DNA from: Colocasia esculenta
Taxonomy: Eukaryota > Streptophyta > Magnoliopsida > Alismatales > Araceae
DNA length: 64,000 nt
Direction: 5' to 3'
Assembly: GCA_014218235.1 (NCBI GenBank)
Contig: CM024760.1
Span: 140,693,245 to 140,757,244 of the forward strand
Positions 1 to 11,023 of the stretch are shown here, in pieces (within the stretch, counting starts at the first letter, position 1; the number at the start of each line of letters is the position of its first letter). The position numbers and the translations under genes are program-made. The notes below the pieces were generated by a model, which was not told the DNA's origin, ran no database searches, and was given only the letters and a program-made list of their open reading frames with translations.

Positions 1-1376
1 TTTTAGTGCAAACCTTCACCAGTCAAAGTCTAACTTCGACTTGTGACCTGAAACCTTCACCAATCGAAGTCTAACTTCGACTCGTGACTAGTGGAAGTGC
101 AAATATTTATTTAAAAAAATAACAATATATTCATGAGTTTTAATTATCACCAAAAAAAAAGGATAAATATATTAGAGTGGTTCAATATGTGCATGAGAAG
201 ATAAGAAGATATGTTGTGTATGTGTAAATAAACGTGTTAATGATAATTGTGCCAATGAGACATTACCACCATAGAAGATAGTGGAGTCGTATTATAGTAA
301 TGCCCCTATGTAGAGGCTTCATGCATTATATGACTCTGAGACAACCGGTAGTGAAAATCTTTTAAGGTGGACAAGTACCACTAGTTAAGGTGGGGAGGGC
401 TTCCCCCCATTCTGCGCAATAATCAAGACTTTGTCACCATTGCCTAGGTGATGAAGTAGTACATAATGTGACCTTCTAGTGGTGGTTTGGACTGTATCTT
501 GGCTTGTGATTAACTAATGTGAATGAGTAAGCGAATGCGATAAGTCAATGTGATAAGTGAATGTGAATGCATGTGCAAGTAAATGTGTATGTTTGTGAAA
601 GCAAATGTCTAAATATGTGAAAGTGCAAAAGAAAGAGTAAGTACAAATATTATTACTATTTATATTAGTTTGATTGGTGATATTGTTATAGTTTTATTAA
701 TGTTTAGTAAAATTGTGATTATTGAATTAGTTAGTATATTGTATTGCATGTTAGTAACATCATGATACATATAATAGATCTAGTATTGTCTTATATGTTT
801 ATTAATTCCATGTGTTAAAGATTATCCATGTTTAATGTTTATAAGTTGAGTATGTTCATCTGTTATAATTATAATTGCTAGATGTTAGTCATAAGTAAGT
901 TAATGTAATTGTGTTAGAATGTTAAAGTAATTGACATGTTTAAAATGCATGTGAAAAGTCATGAATTGTGGTCTTGAGTTGCTTACTTAACATATTGCAT
1001 AAACTTACCCTTGCTAACATTTTAGGAGAGACTGAGGATCTCGAGATTGGGGAATTAGAACGGTCGGACTTTGAGCGTGAAGAGTAGTGCTATTTCAAGA
1101 CTTAAAGATTATCTTTATAGTATGTGGTGAATAAATGTACTTTTGGGCATTTGATATTATGTATTAGATATTGACTATATTATTTTATTTTACTTTTATA
1201 TAGACTATGGAATTTAGATAATTAAGTTGACAGACAATTGCTACTTATTTACATTGTAATTTCATTATGTATTTATGTAAATCTCAACCTAAGTGATTAT
1301 TTTTAGGTCATTCCAACTCTGACATCTCCATCCATCTAACGTGGGTCGGTATAATCATATCGAGCTCAAGGTTTTC
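1..1376 (+). mobile_element. 3' half of a Ty3/gypsy LTR (family C), diverged fragment
   Basis: Non-coding, GT/AT-rich. It aligns by eye with the second half of the LTR at 60027-62983: both share a stretch with 'ggtggacaagta', 'ttgcctaggtgatg' and 'tagtggtggtttggact' in the same order (here 240-500, there 1740-2000 of that LTR region), then a 'gaggat...gactttgagc' segment before the end and a 'cgtgggtcggtataat' stretch close to the LTR 3' end. No primer-binding site follows, so it is a fragment or solo LTR cut by the window edge. Orientation is plus. It is more diverged than the copy at 60 kb. Confidence 0.6.
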
Positions 1377-1416
1377 CGTACCATCCGGATCGACCGTGCC
1401 GCATTTTCTGTGGGAA

Positions 1417-1432
1417 GGTATGGTACCATACC
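1417..1432. repeat. 16-bp perfect palindrome
   Basis: GGTATGGTACCATACC reads the same on both strands. It lies just after the LTR fragment. No function can be assigned; chance occurrence is possible. Confidence 0.5.
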
Positions 1433-1602
1433 GTACTGCTGAGATACGGTGGGCAAATAGGTCGTTTGATTTATTTTTTTACTTTTGTGACTTGGTGAAT
1501 ATTTAAAATGAGCAAACTTCAATAGAAGACTCTCTATCCAAACTTAAGATAGACTCTCCATCTCTTCTCATGCATGGACTCTCTTTCTAACTCGAGATTG
1601 TA

Positions 1603-1627
1603 CTCTCTCTCTCTCTCTCTCTCTCTC
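1603..1627. repeat. (CT)n microsatellite
   Basis: About 12 uninterrupted CT dinucleotides. Confidence 0.9.
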
Positions 1628-1770
1628 ACTTAAACACATCCTAGGACTCTATAGGATAGGAAAAGACTACCACCACGTGAAGAGGCCCATGGAGGCTCTG
1701 CTCACTAAGTCCTATCACCTCAAAGTCATAGGAGAAGTCATTCTCAACGTTGCACCATTTCTCTCTCCCC

Positions 1771-2290
1771 TTTCTCTCTCATATCCTCCAGAACTATCAG
1801 GGATATCACGCCTTCTATAGCCTGAAAAAGGGCTGATATGCTCACGATGTCTTCATCAAAGTTGTTCTACTCTTCTTCAGCTTCATCCTCAAAGTGGAAT
1901 CACCTCAAATGGCAGTCTGTGCCTAAAGTTATAGCAGATTATTCTTCACATTCTCTCTCATATCATGATCTACATATATAAGATTAACATGCCTTACACA
2001 TCTCAAATGAGGGCATATCTCTTCGAGACTTTTTCTTGAAAGTTGTTCCCTACGACTTCCTCTACGAGCTCCAACTAGAATCACATCAAATGAAGGTATG
2101 TGGTTAAAGATACAGTGAATTATTCTTGACATTCTCTCTCATATCGCGATCCAAACTAGCAATGAGTGTGACTCCTTTACAGCCTAAACGATGGTGATCC
2201 AGTCTTTGGGCTTTTCATGAAAGTTGTTCATGATATGACCAATGTATTCCATCAGTTCAACACCAATAATCCGAAAACAGAAACAAAACT
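1771..2290. repeat. Tandem repeat, about 180-bp period, ~2.7 units
   Basis: The phrase 'ttctctctcatat' recurs at about 1772, 1951 and 2132, a period of 179-181 bp, and neighbouring phrases such as 'atcacctcaaatg' / 'atcacatcaaatg' and 'ttgaaagttgttc' / 'atgaaagttgttc' recur in register. The units are diverged. Such ~180-bp units with 'actttcatgaaa'-type phrases also occur as two units (189-bp period) in the LTRs of element B, so this may be an LTR remnant. Confidence 0.6.
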
Positions 2291-2459
2291 GTAACGTCTT
2301 AAAATTTATAATAGAATATTAATATGATACTAAGAAATTAAAAGGGATAGTAAATTATACGTAAGACATGATCACTTATATAAAATATAATTATCTTTAA
2401 TTTTAGAATATTTTTATATTATTAATATAATTCTGGTACTATCTTTGATTGTGTGTAAT

Positions 2460-3190
2460 TCAATGGGATGACATTCGGTTCTAAAAATAAAGTCAAATTT
2501 GAAGTCATCATAATTACTAAAAAAATATATTGATTCTAAAAATATAAAATATCAGAAATTATTGATGCATAGATGTTGAGATTAAGTCGACCTAATGATT
2601 TTTGGGACAATTTTTAATTGACAAAAAATTAATTTAAAAAATTAAACTATAATTACTATAATTTGTATCATCTCTTAATTAGCCTATGTTTGAAATTTCA
2701 TCTCAATTACACATCATTTAGACCCCTTAAGTACACACAAAATTTGTCGTTGTACGGTGAACCCTCTGTGCATTTCAACGGGACGACATTTGGTTCTGAA
2801 AATAAAGTCAAATATGAAGTCATCATAATTATTAGAAAAATATACTGATTCTAAAAATATAAATATCAAGAATTATTGATGCATAAATGTTGAGACTAAG
2901 TCGACCTAATGATTTTTGGAATAATTTTTATTTGATAAAAAAATAACTTAAAAAATTAAACTAAAATTACTATAATTTATATCATCTCTTAATTAACCTA
3001 TGTTTAAATTTTTTATCTTAATTAGACACCATTTAGACCCTTAAATGTTGAGATTAAGTCGACTTAATGATTTTTGGGACAATTTTTACTTGACGATAAA
3101 TTAAATTAAAATTAGTATAATTTGTATCATCTCTTAATTAACTTATGTTTAAAATTTTATCTCAATTAGACACTATTTAGATCTCTTAGA
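2460..3190. repeat. Direct repeat, 314-bp unit plus a truncated third copy
   Basis: AT-rich sequence. A segment containing 'ttgagattaagtcgacc', 'taatgatttttggga' and 'tcatctcttaatta' occurs with 'ttgag' at 2576, 2890 and 3048. Copies 1 and 2 are 314 bp apart and match along the whole unit. Copy 3 starts 158 bp after copy 2 and lacks the first half. No coding capacity is seen, and the family is not identified. Confidence 0.75.
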
Positions 3191-3243
3191 TACATCGAAT
3201 GTGAGAGGAGAAGGAAAAAAAAAACAGATTAAAAATGGCTTGT

Positions 3244-3313
3244 CGCGGACCGGACTGTACCGGTCCGCGGCGTGCCGCTGCGGCACGTCCGGGTCACCCC
3301 ATTGGGGTGATCC
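3244..3313. other. Cluster of three GC-rich hairpins
   Basis: Three stem-loops lie side by side in an otherwise AT-rich region. Stem 1: cgcggaccgg (3244-3253) with ccggtccgcg (3260-3269), loop actgta, perfect. Stem 2: cgtgccgc/gcggcacg around one base (3271-3287), perfect. Stem 3: ggtcacccc (3292-3300) with ggggtgatc (3304-3312), one G:T pair. See findings. Confidence 0.7.
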
Positions 3314-3776
3314 GATGTGGTTTGGCCAACCATGATCGAGCTGGAGTGGGGCATTACATCTGACCTATTTGGAGATTTACCGAATTTACTTTGTACTTTA
3401 GTGCGTTCCAAAAGTATTATCTTAGGAATTATCCACTTGTCTTAGATTTTCCCTCAAAGACTCTTATAAAGCCAGAAGATTCTTCACTGTGGGTGGCAAT
3501 ACAAAGCTCAATTGTATTTTTTAAAATTTTATTTATCATCTGGACTCTTATTAGGTGGGCCACAATATAATTAATAGATTGTCACTTATTAGGTTAAATT
3601 CAGCAAATGAGTCTAATGATTTGAGCTAGAGAATCAAAATTTCTCGCCTCTATGATCCATGATGTTTTAATTAAGAAAAGATATTCACCTTTTTTTTTTA
3701 GTTAGAATAGCCCAATGGCCACGGGGAAAACGCACTGCCCTGCCCGAGGATAGATCTCGAGGCCCCTTCCAAACCA
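3314..3776. other. Intergenic stretch, nothing recognised
   Basis: AT-rich, with stops in all frames at short intervals. No repeat partner in the window was noticed. Confidence 0.6.
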
Positions 3777-3784
3777 CCCCAACT

Positions 3785-4184
3785 AGGACTGTACAAAATA
3801 TGGTCCAAATCGAAAAATCGAACCGAACCGGCCGGTTCAGTTCGGTTCGGTTTCATGCGCTAGGTGGTTCGGTTCGATTTTTGGCTGAGAAACCGAAATG
3901 AACCGAATACCTATATATAATTATATAAATAATAGAATTAAACAAAAAAAAGTATGTAGCGCAGTGGAGGGCGGCTTCGCACGCCCTCCACATGCCTGGC
4001 GGACCGCCAAAAAAAGCCCCTTTTTAATAGGTTTTTGCCAAAAATGTCATAAAAATGTCAAAAATGTCATAAAAATATTTAAAAATACCAAAAATGTCAT
4101 ATTTTAGTTTGAACCGAATCGAACTGGTTCGGTTCGATTTCTCTCAAAAATAAGAGAAATTGAACCGAACCGTGAACACCCTTA
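3785..4184. mobile_element. hAT-type MITE, ~400 bp, with 8-bp TSD
   Basis: The ends are TAGGACTGTAC on the left and the complement of TAAGGGTGTTC on the right, typical of plant hAT-like MITEs. Both subterminal zones carry many copies of the motif aaccgaacc/ggttcggtt in both orientations, which makes long imperfect inverted repeats. The flanks are accccaac (3777-3784) and accccgac (4185-4192): an 8-bp TSD with one mismatch, the size expected for hAT. The interior has no transposase. The family call rests on TSD length and end sequence. Confidence 0.8.
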
Positions 4185-4192
4185 ACCCCGAC

Positions 4193-4782
4193 ACTCCGCT
4201 ATCCATCCCTCTTTTCTATCTGCAGTCAAGGCAAAAGGGGCGCTTCAGAAGTCTTTCTCAAATATTAATACTTCCCTTAAAAGAAATCGGTGATTTTTAC
4301 CATGCGGCTGTTGGACAAGTTAGGCGCAGTGGCTGAATAATAATAATAATAAAATTGAATTAATGGTGGATAGTCAAAACGTCATGTCCTGTTCGACGGT
4401 ATGCAGCACAAGTGGTTATTGTGATGAAGACGACATCAAGAGTGGCGGGAATGATCCGGCGGTGACGACCGATGGTTATGACTGGTGAAAAAAAAAATGT
4501 TATTATTTACAACCATATAAACGCCACATGATATAACTCAACCAGTTTATTATAAAAAATTATTCCTTCTTACAACCGCTTACGAGTGAGTCTACATATG
4601 CCATGCGTTTTGGAGCAGGTCTATTATACCGAGCCTACTTGTAGCCTTAATAAGTGCGCTACATGGTATCATTTGGACAGAAGCTGCCATGTGCAGATGC
4701 AGAGATACAAGGAAGGCGACGTGGAGAGATGATAGTTTGAAAGGCAACAAGCCGGGGAAGGTGGGAAGGGAGGGCGTTTTAA
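4193..4782. other. Spacer, nothing recognised
   Basis: Sequence between the two MITEs. It has a short (ataat)n-like run near 4340 and no credible ORF or repeat. Confidence 0.5.
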
Positions 4783-4791
4783 CAGTTCGTT

Positions 4792-4973
4792 GAAAAAGAT
4801 TTATTGTATTTTTATATTACACTTTAAATATAATATGATTAGATAATAATTTATATGATATTTATTATTTAAAGAATGAGAAAATAACAATCTAATTATT
4901 AGATGGCACATAAATTTGTTACATAATTATATTATATTTGAAATACAATATGAAAGTGCAGTAAACCGTTCTT
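4792..4973. mobile_element. MITE of 182 bp with 9-bp TSD (Mutator-like)
   Basis: Flanked by a perfect 9-bp direct repeat, cagttcgtt, at 4783-4791 and 4974-4982. The ends form imperfect inverted repeats of about 45 bp: left 'tttattgtatttttatatt', right complement 'tttactgcactttcatatt', both followed by 'aatataat'. It is AT-rich and non-coding. A 9-bp TSD points to a Mutator-like origin; the family is not named. Confidence 0.8.
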
Positions 4974-4982
4974 CAGTTCGTT

Positions 4983-5635
4983 TGGGCACCGTCACCACGT
5001 TCTATCGAGAGGCCGAAGCTTCACCTCCATATCATTCACAATGATTACACACGTCAGAACAAAAAACAAATATCTACAGACCGGCAGCAACCTCTACCAA
5101 ACACGTTCGTTTGCCACAGTGGTGGCTGCCCAACTGAGGTGCCTCTACGTCACTGTACATAAAAAAATGACATATGCCATGTGAGAGGAGTTTTTCGCCC
5201 CGGGCAAACCCTAGTCACCACTAGGTCCGCTTGGGCGGCCTCGTTTTCGGCAGCCTCTGCCGGACGGATCGTCGTCGTAGACTTTTCGGTGAAGTAGTCA
5301 CCGCTGCTGTGGTGGTAAAGCCAGCGAGCAGGGGGAGCCGCCTTCGGGTGCGGCCAAGGCTCCTCTCCCCTCAACCCCCATCGCCCTCCATTGCCACCAG
5401 CTCCTCGTGTGCAGGGAAACTTATACCTTCCCCCCACCCTCCTCCCTCCTGCGTTGTGCACTGTGCTTCACCTGCCACCCTTCCACCACCACTACGTGCC
5501 ATCCTTCCCCCCTTGCGTTGTTTCCACGTTTCTTGCTTCATTCATGTGAAGTGCTAGCATTTCTCTTCTATATATTATCTCTCTTGTTCATATTTGTATG
5601 GGGCTTCATACTTGGCCTCATGTTAAGTCTCTTAT
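4983..5635. other. GC-rich spacer with doubtful short ORFs
   Basis: 5210-5530 is locally GC-rich and pyrimidine-rich, open for about 100 codons in three overlapping frames on both strands. The conceptual products are Pro/Ser/Arg-rich with no domain, as expected from composition. It could be a decayed gene 5' end or captured fragment, but nothing supports a function. Confidence 0.4.
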
Positions 5636-5734
5636 ACGGTTTAATATATAAGTTATTTTTATTGAGAGAGAGACAGAGGGAGACTTATGGCATCTTAAAC
5701 AAAGGGTACGCAGTTTAATATATAAATTTCTTTT

Positions 5735-5779
<45 letters not shown>

Positions 5780-5838
5780 CAGAGGGAGACTTATGGTACC
5801 TTAAAGAAAGGAGATGAAGTTTAATATATAAGTTCCTT

Positions 5839-5874
<36 letters not shown>

Positions 5875-5880
5875 TTTCCC
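5636..5880. repeat. Three tandem units each carrying an expandable (GA)n tract
   Basis: The phrase 'gtttaatatataagtt', then a T-rich step, a (GA)n run, 'cagagggagacttatgg' and 'cttaaa-aaagg' repeats at about 5638, 5710 and 5819. The GA run is very short in unit 1 and about 28-37 bp in units 2 and 3, so unit length differs mainly through the microsatellite. Confidence 0.8.
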
Positions 5881-6760
5881 ATAATTGAAGGACGCAAAAG
5901 AGAAAGAAAAGCGTTAAAGGCATTGCATGATTGATAGTCCTGTCGGAGGAGTGGAGTGGGGTAGGGTGGGTTGATGAAAAAATTGCTTATGTAATCAAGC
6001 ATATATAGTAACATTTCGACTTCTTCGGTCACCTAATTAAAACTGGTAGATAATATGTCTCGGTAATCTCAAGTTTAATTAGCTAAGCGGAATTAGTTAC
6101 TCAGATTAATTTTGTTAAGATCAGACAAAAACAAGTGATGGCAGAAGACCTTGTGTACGTGTGGATGATCAAAAATCGTCACGAGTCAAGAGCAAAAATA
6201 CATGACAGTTTAAAAGGAAACTTCTATTAATTTAGCCATAATAGAAATTACAAAAGATACCATACAAGTGAAAAAGGGAAAAGAAACATTAAAACACATG
6301 GAGGTAACAAAGAAATTGGGCTCATGCTCATCAAGAAGGAGAGATCAAACACAAATCCACAACATAGGATAGCCACCGACCATCAGAATAAAAGAGTCGA
6401 GGCATCCACTTCAAAGTCTATTCTTCGCTCCGAAAAGATAAAGAGCTGCTCAACATTCACGTAGCAATTAAACTATATAGGAGGGAAGGTTTGGAAATGC
6501 ACACAGCGGCATAACCCTAGAATGTGAGTTCAACTATCGGCTCCAAAATCCCAACATGAGGCGATCCAACCAAAGACGGAATGGGATCAGTAAATGCCTC
6601 GCAGTTGAAGCTTATAACTCACAAATCAGGGGGCGGCAATTAAAAGCTGGATAAAATAAAGAGGCAATAAACACACAAATAAAATTAAGCTCATCGATCG
6701 AGTCGGAGGAGGTCCCAAAAGTGAGAGGTGGGTTGGGGGAATGAGAGGGTAGTGACAAAA
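5881..6760. other. Intergenic stretch left of the CACTA element
   Basis: Mixed-composition sequence without a recognisable ORF, repeat or RNA. It ends at the CACTA terminus. The 3 bases aaa before CACTA could be half of its 3-bp target duplication, but the partner is not visible. Confidence 0.5.
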
Positions 6761-7120
6761 CACTACAATAAAATTGAGTTTCGCTTACGTTTGAAAACCG
6801 TAACTATAATTGTCAAAATCGTAAGTACAGACATATACTTACGAAACATCTTATGATTGTTTTCGTACTACAACAAGTGTGGCTATAATCTTACTTACGG
6901 TTATAATACGTAATAAATACATTCGTTCATAAATTGTAATAATATAGACTTGATCTACTTTTATAAAGTGTAAGTATACATATGAAAAACCATAAGAACT
7001 AATCCAATAGAAGATGACATTCTATAATCTAACCACTACGTTAGGAACCATAGCTAACTGATACGTTAGAACCGTAGTTGTTATCTGTAGTTACATATTT
7101 TCAAACCGTAGAAAACTCCC
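6761..7120 (-). repeat. CACTA 3' terminus and subterminal repeat zone
   Basis: Starts with CACTACAA. Over about 350 bp a short motif of the form aaccgtaa / ttacggtt and variants (cgtaag, cttacg, cgttag) recurs in both orientations. In En/Spm elements such motifs are binding sites for TnpA, whose likely gene lies just inside. Confidence 0.8.
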
Positions 7121-8205
7121 AGTGCAAATAAATATAATCCATACTTTGACTAAACTATAACCTGCATATTTACTCACATGCACATAGCACACACATTTTT
7201 GCACATCACCAATATATTACGTTTAATACAACCCACTGTCTAAAATTTACATTACACATAACACCACTGTTTGAAATGAACATTCACATTGCACCACCAA
7301 AAAAAAATGCATATAACACTGATTATATCACACCACAAATCTACAACATAAAATTTAAACATCACATACACATCATTGTTTGTCCCGAAGAGAAGACAAA
7401 CATAATTGTTTTGGTCATAACATAAATCCAATAACCATAATTGTTTCATAAGGTGAGTGTGGTCAATGTTAGTCCTCTGCTTAAGGGAGGGCTTTCTGAT
7501 TTTGGCACAATAAAACCTTAACTTTTCAGGTGTCATCTAACTCAACCTGCAAAATAAAAATCATTCAATTAGTATACAGGAATTTATGAAAGATAACTTG
7601 AAAGAATTATTTTGATCATAAACTTACAAAGTCTCTGAACTACACAATGTGACTTCCAACAGCATCTTAGATAGTTTTTCGTTCATTATCTTTCACGAAT
7701 AGAGGTGCATTGAGTTTGTAAGCAAACAAAATAGCTACCTCAAAATACTCATTGCCCAACTCTTACCCATAACCATCTTAGATTTATCTAATGACATGAT
7801 TATGGCATTGGCTACCGAGTGTCCTTCGATGTCACAAAACTTCACTTTCTTACCCAACATCAAACTCTGTTATTCATTTTATAGATCACACATCAAGAGA
7901 CAATTGAGTTTCTAACAAGAATATAGAACATAATGAGATATGAACATATTACCCCTTTTCCTTTAGGTTCTATTACACTTGCAGATGAATGCACACATCT
8001 TTCTGTATTGAGAGTACTTTCTACGTATTTTGACTGTCAATAAAGAATACTAGTAAGAAAAAAATATTTCACAAAGAAGACTTCATAAGCACAAGCCAAG
8101 AGGTGGTCTTCCTAGCTTCTGTCTAAATTCTGTGGCTTTAGTTTTTTTTCTACTACTGCTAGGCCTCAGTTATAATAAAGAATACTTCATAAGCCATGAA
8201 CAACA
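7121..8205 (-). other. CACTA interior, 3' flank of the TnpA-like gene
   Basis: AT-rich with no long ORF. Short open stretches on the minus strand (for example 7252-7536) show no domain. Probably terminal exons, introns or untranslated region of the TnpA-like gene. Confidence 0.45.
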
Positions 8206-9645
8206 TCATTCACAAATCAAATGAAAAATTTTTAGAATTACCTCAACAACGATAGACTCAACTTTACCCAATATCTCTTTCAATTCTTCAACATAGCATT
8301 GAGATGAGCATTTTCTGCTCTTAATTAGGCTTGACATTGGCTTGAAGTACCCAACAAACTTGTTGGTGTCGGGGCTGTGCCAACTCCACATACTCGCCCA
8401 GGCCTATCTTTCCGAAATACTTGTGAATAAATATCATTTGCAGTTATAATTGATGAACTAGGGGATGATGACGGTTGTGTGATTTTTACATCCTCAAGTT
8501 TTATCTACAATAAACACATAGTATTAATAAAATAAACACATAGTAGACATAACATAAAATTGGAAAACAACCAACAATCTATATGTCATACAATCATTAC
8601 AGCAGTCTCTTCATTAACAGGTTGCCCACTTTTTTTCACACGGGTCCTTAAACAGGTCCCCGCAATCAAGTTTCACTCCATTTTTTCCAAACTAGAAGAC
8701 AAATTGTAGACCACTAATGAGAAGGGTTGTTACAAAAAAATGAGAACAGAAAACAAGTGTTAGCCAAAAAAAGGGTTTGGATTACCTCCTCCTCATTGAT
8801 GTCTACAAAGCTCTTTGTCCCAGCACAATGAAAGTACTTATGATGACTTTTACTTTTCTTGTTTATGTCACTATACCTCTATAAAAAACACAACTTTTAG
8901 CAAAAAACATTATGAACGTGTCTACAACAAAAATAAATTTACCTTCTATAAGAAAAAAATTACATTTACCTGCTATATATCCTCATTGATTCATTATATT
9001 TACTTTCTATAAGCAAGAATTATATTTACCTTCCAACTATTAGAAACCATGTTTGAACAACTCTTTTCCATTGTTCCACATTAACTCTTGGATCAGGTGG
9101 TATTGCTTACTCATTTTCCTTCAAAGTTGGTTTGACGTGTTTGTTTCTCAATTCATATTTCCAAGACCTCCACTTTTGATCCAAGTCCTTCATCACCCAC
9201 TCTTTCAAATATGTTGGAATATCATATTTTCTCTACAACACATATTCATATAATTAATACATAATACATTATAAATAGAAAAGTAACATATGTATTAATC
9301 TAGGATAAGTGAAATCACCTAGACATACTCCAACACATCATCCGAAGTGAAATTGCCCTCCAAGTTGGAGCATCAATTGGCATTTTATCACCAAGAATGG
9401 CAATTGTTCCTAAAAACAATTTCAAAGAATGGCCACCCTCTCCAACTAGTTGTCCAAGTTCATTTATCTGGATAACAATTCGTTTACCATTATCTAAACC
9501 ATACATAGAAGTTAGTTTTGTTGGTCTTCTATGCTTCTTTTTAGAAACTTCCACCACCATCTTTTGCACCTCTATTTTTCTTAAGATCAACTCATCTACG
9601 AATTTCTCAAATTCTACTCTACTGAGCCAATCACATGTAAGCTAA
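8206..9645 (-). pseudogene. TnpA-like gene of CACTA (plant transposase, Transposase_24 type)
   Basis: The first clear exon is 9590-9315: a basic segment RRPTKLTSMYGLDNG, then INELGQLVGEGGHSLKLFLG and APTWRAIS. This is the layout of plant Ptta/En/Spm proteins (NELGQPVG..., then W-R). The next exon (about 9245-9035) continues with 'WRSWKYELRNKHVKP' and 'DPRVNVEQWKRVVQTW', the family's W-K-x-x-L-R-x-K-Y-x-K-P and P-x-W-x-x-L-V-x-x-W blocks, with one internal stop. Short minus-strand pieces near 8391-8206 may be the C-terminus. Known role of the family: binding the subterminal repeats. Exons are inferred by eye and stops are present, so it is called a pseudogene. Confidence 0.65.
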
Positions 9646-9719
9646 AAATTACTCCATTAGTATGTTGGATCAAAAATCATGACATGTAATTGATTATATT
9701 AATTTTAATGGGGAGCATA

Positions 9720-10886
9720 ACTCACAAAAGATGGGTAATCATCCAAAAAAATGAGGGTGGATCATTCTATATGAAATGGTAGATGTAGTATAATACAAAA
9801 ACCCACACTCAGTGTCGTTACTTTGTTGTGGAACCTATCAAAAAAAGAATGATATATAAACAAGTTCCAAAAGTATAAAATAACAATTAGATCATGTAGC
9901 ATGTCTCTAATCATTTACCGATGGAACTGAAATATCTATAGAAGACATTGCATCAGCAATCACTATCTTGTTCTTTGTCGCATATATGTCCTTCAAAAAT
10001 CTAAAAAAAAAATTTGTCAATATATTCAAGATAGGGAACCAATATATTACCTATGAATTGTAGAGATAATTTAGCACCAACCTTTGAATTGGCCGAACAA
10101 GTTTTGTTGGGTCAATACTATGGAGGGAATCAAGAAGCATGATGAATGACAAATGATCTTCTTCCTCATGACACAAAATTACAAGGCTCCAATGCCCCTA
10201 CATAACAGAAAAATTTATGGCCTAACACCTATCATTTTATAGAAACATTTGTAAAGACATGCTATTTTTTTAACAACTTATCACATGCATATGGACACGA
10301 ATGAGTACTTCTTTAGAAATACCTCTTTATCTTTGACCCATGTCCACATCTTTTTCCATTGAGAAGCATTGGATTTATAGTATGGAAACCATAAACAATC
10401 CCAACAGTCATAGGTTTTCAAATGCTCAGTTGAAAGAATGCTCCATAGATAACTACAATTCCTTTTATTGTTAGAAATTCCATCAATTATAATGGAGGCT
10501 TCAAGTTAAAAATTAATTGGAAACTCACTCAATATGTTGTTGGAAGCTATTTGTATCCAATTTTTCAGATGCTGCAGTTTCTTGGCTTTGTCTTTCTTCT
10601 TTAGAAACCCCATAACATTCCGACAAGCCTTTCTTCTTTGCCTTCAGAATATCTACACTTGCATAGGGCAAGAAGGCTTACTCATTTTTGTTACATTTTG
10701 ACTTTTATCATCTTCACCTTCATTGGGTTGCACATATTCGACAATTCTTTTTCTCCCCCTATTACATGCCAACAATATGATACTAAACGTTATACGCACA
10801 ATGTAATCTTCTTTCTCATCATTAACATCAAAAAAGAAATCAAACTTACATGTCTCTTTATCGAAAATATCTAAAATTGAGATCAA
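9720..10886 (-). pseudogene. Ulp1/C48 (SUMO-protease-like) cysteine peptidase exons inside the CACTA element
   Basis: Minus strand, several exons. Upstream coding is visible at about 10790-10330 (SNRGRKRIVEYVQPNEGEDD; later SQWKKMWTWVKDKE). After a GT...AG intron (about 10320-10200) comes GHWSLVILCHEEEDHLS, then FIMLLDSLHSIDP. The His codon is at 10192-10194 and the Asp codon at 10129-10131. A further exon (about 10010-9927) reads FLKDIYATKNKIVIADAMSS. The last exon has VPQQSNDTECGF with the Cys codon at 9805-9807. Order and spacing H-W, D-S-L, P-Q-Q-S-N-x3-C-G match the catalytic H-D-Q-C set of Ulp1/SENP peptidases. One base is missing in the T run right after C-G, so the frame breaks there. 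Whether it was fused to TNP2 or TnpA, or separate, is not clear. Confidence 0.72.
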
Positions 10887-11023
10887 ATTGAAAAATGGTT
10901 AAGATCTACACAATTTTCTCTTTCAAAAAAATAACAATAACACTTACATCCATTAGATAATACTGAAAGCATATACATCTATATCATCACCAAAATTGTA
11001 TTAAAAAAACATTACATAACATT

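Noticed and set aside
5231..5557. 108-codon ORF in a GC-rich stretch as a host gene exon
   Set aside because: Overlapping frames on both strands are equally open, the product is low-complexity and there is no domain, clear promoter or splice pattern.
9720..10886. Ulp1-like exons as an active host deSUMOylase gene
   Set aside because: They lie inside the CACTA borders between its own genes and the frame breaks after the catalytic Cys.
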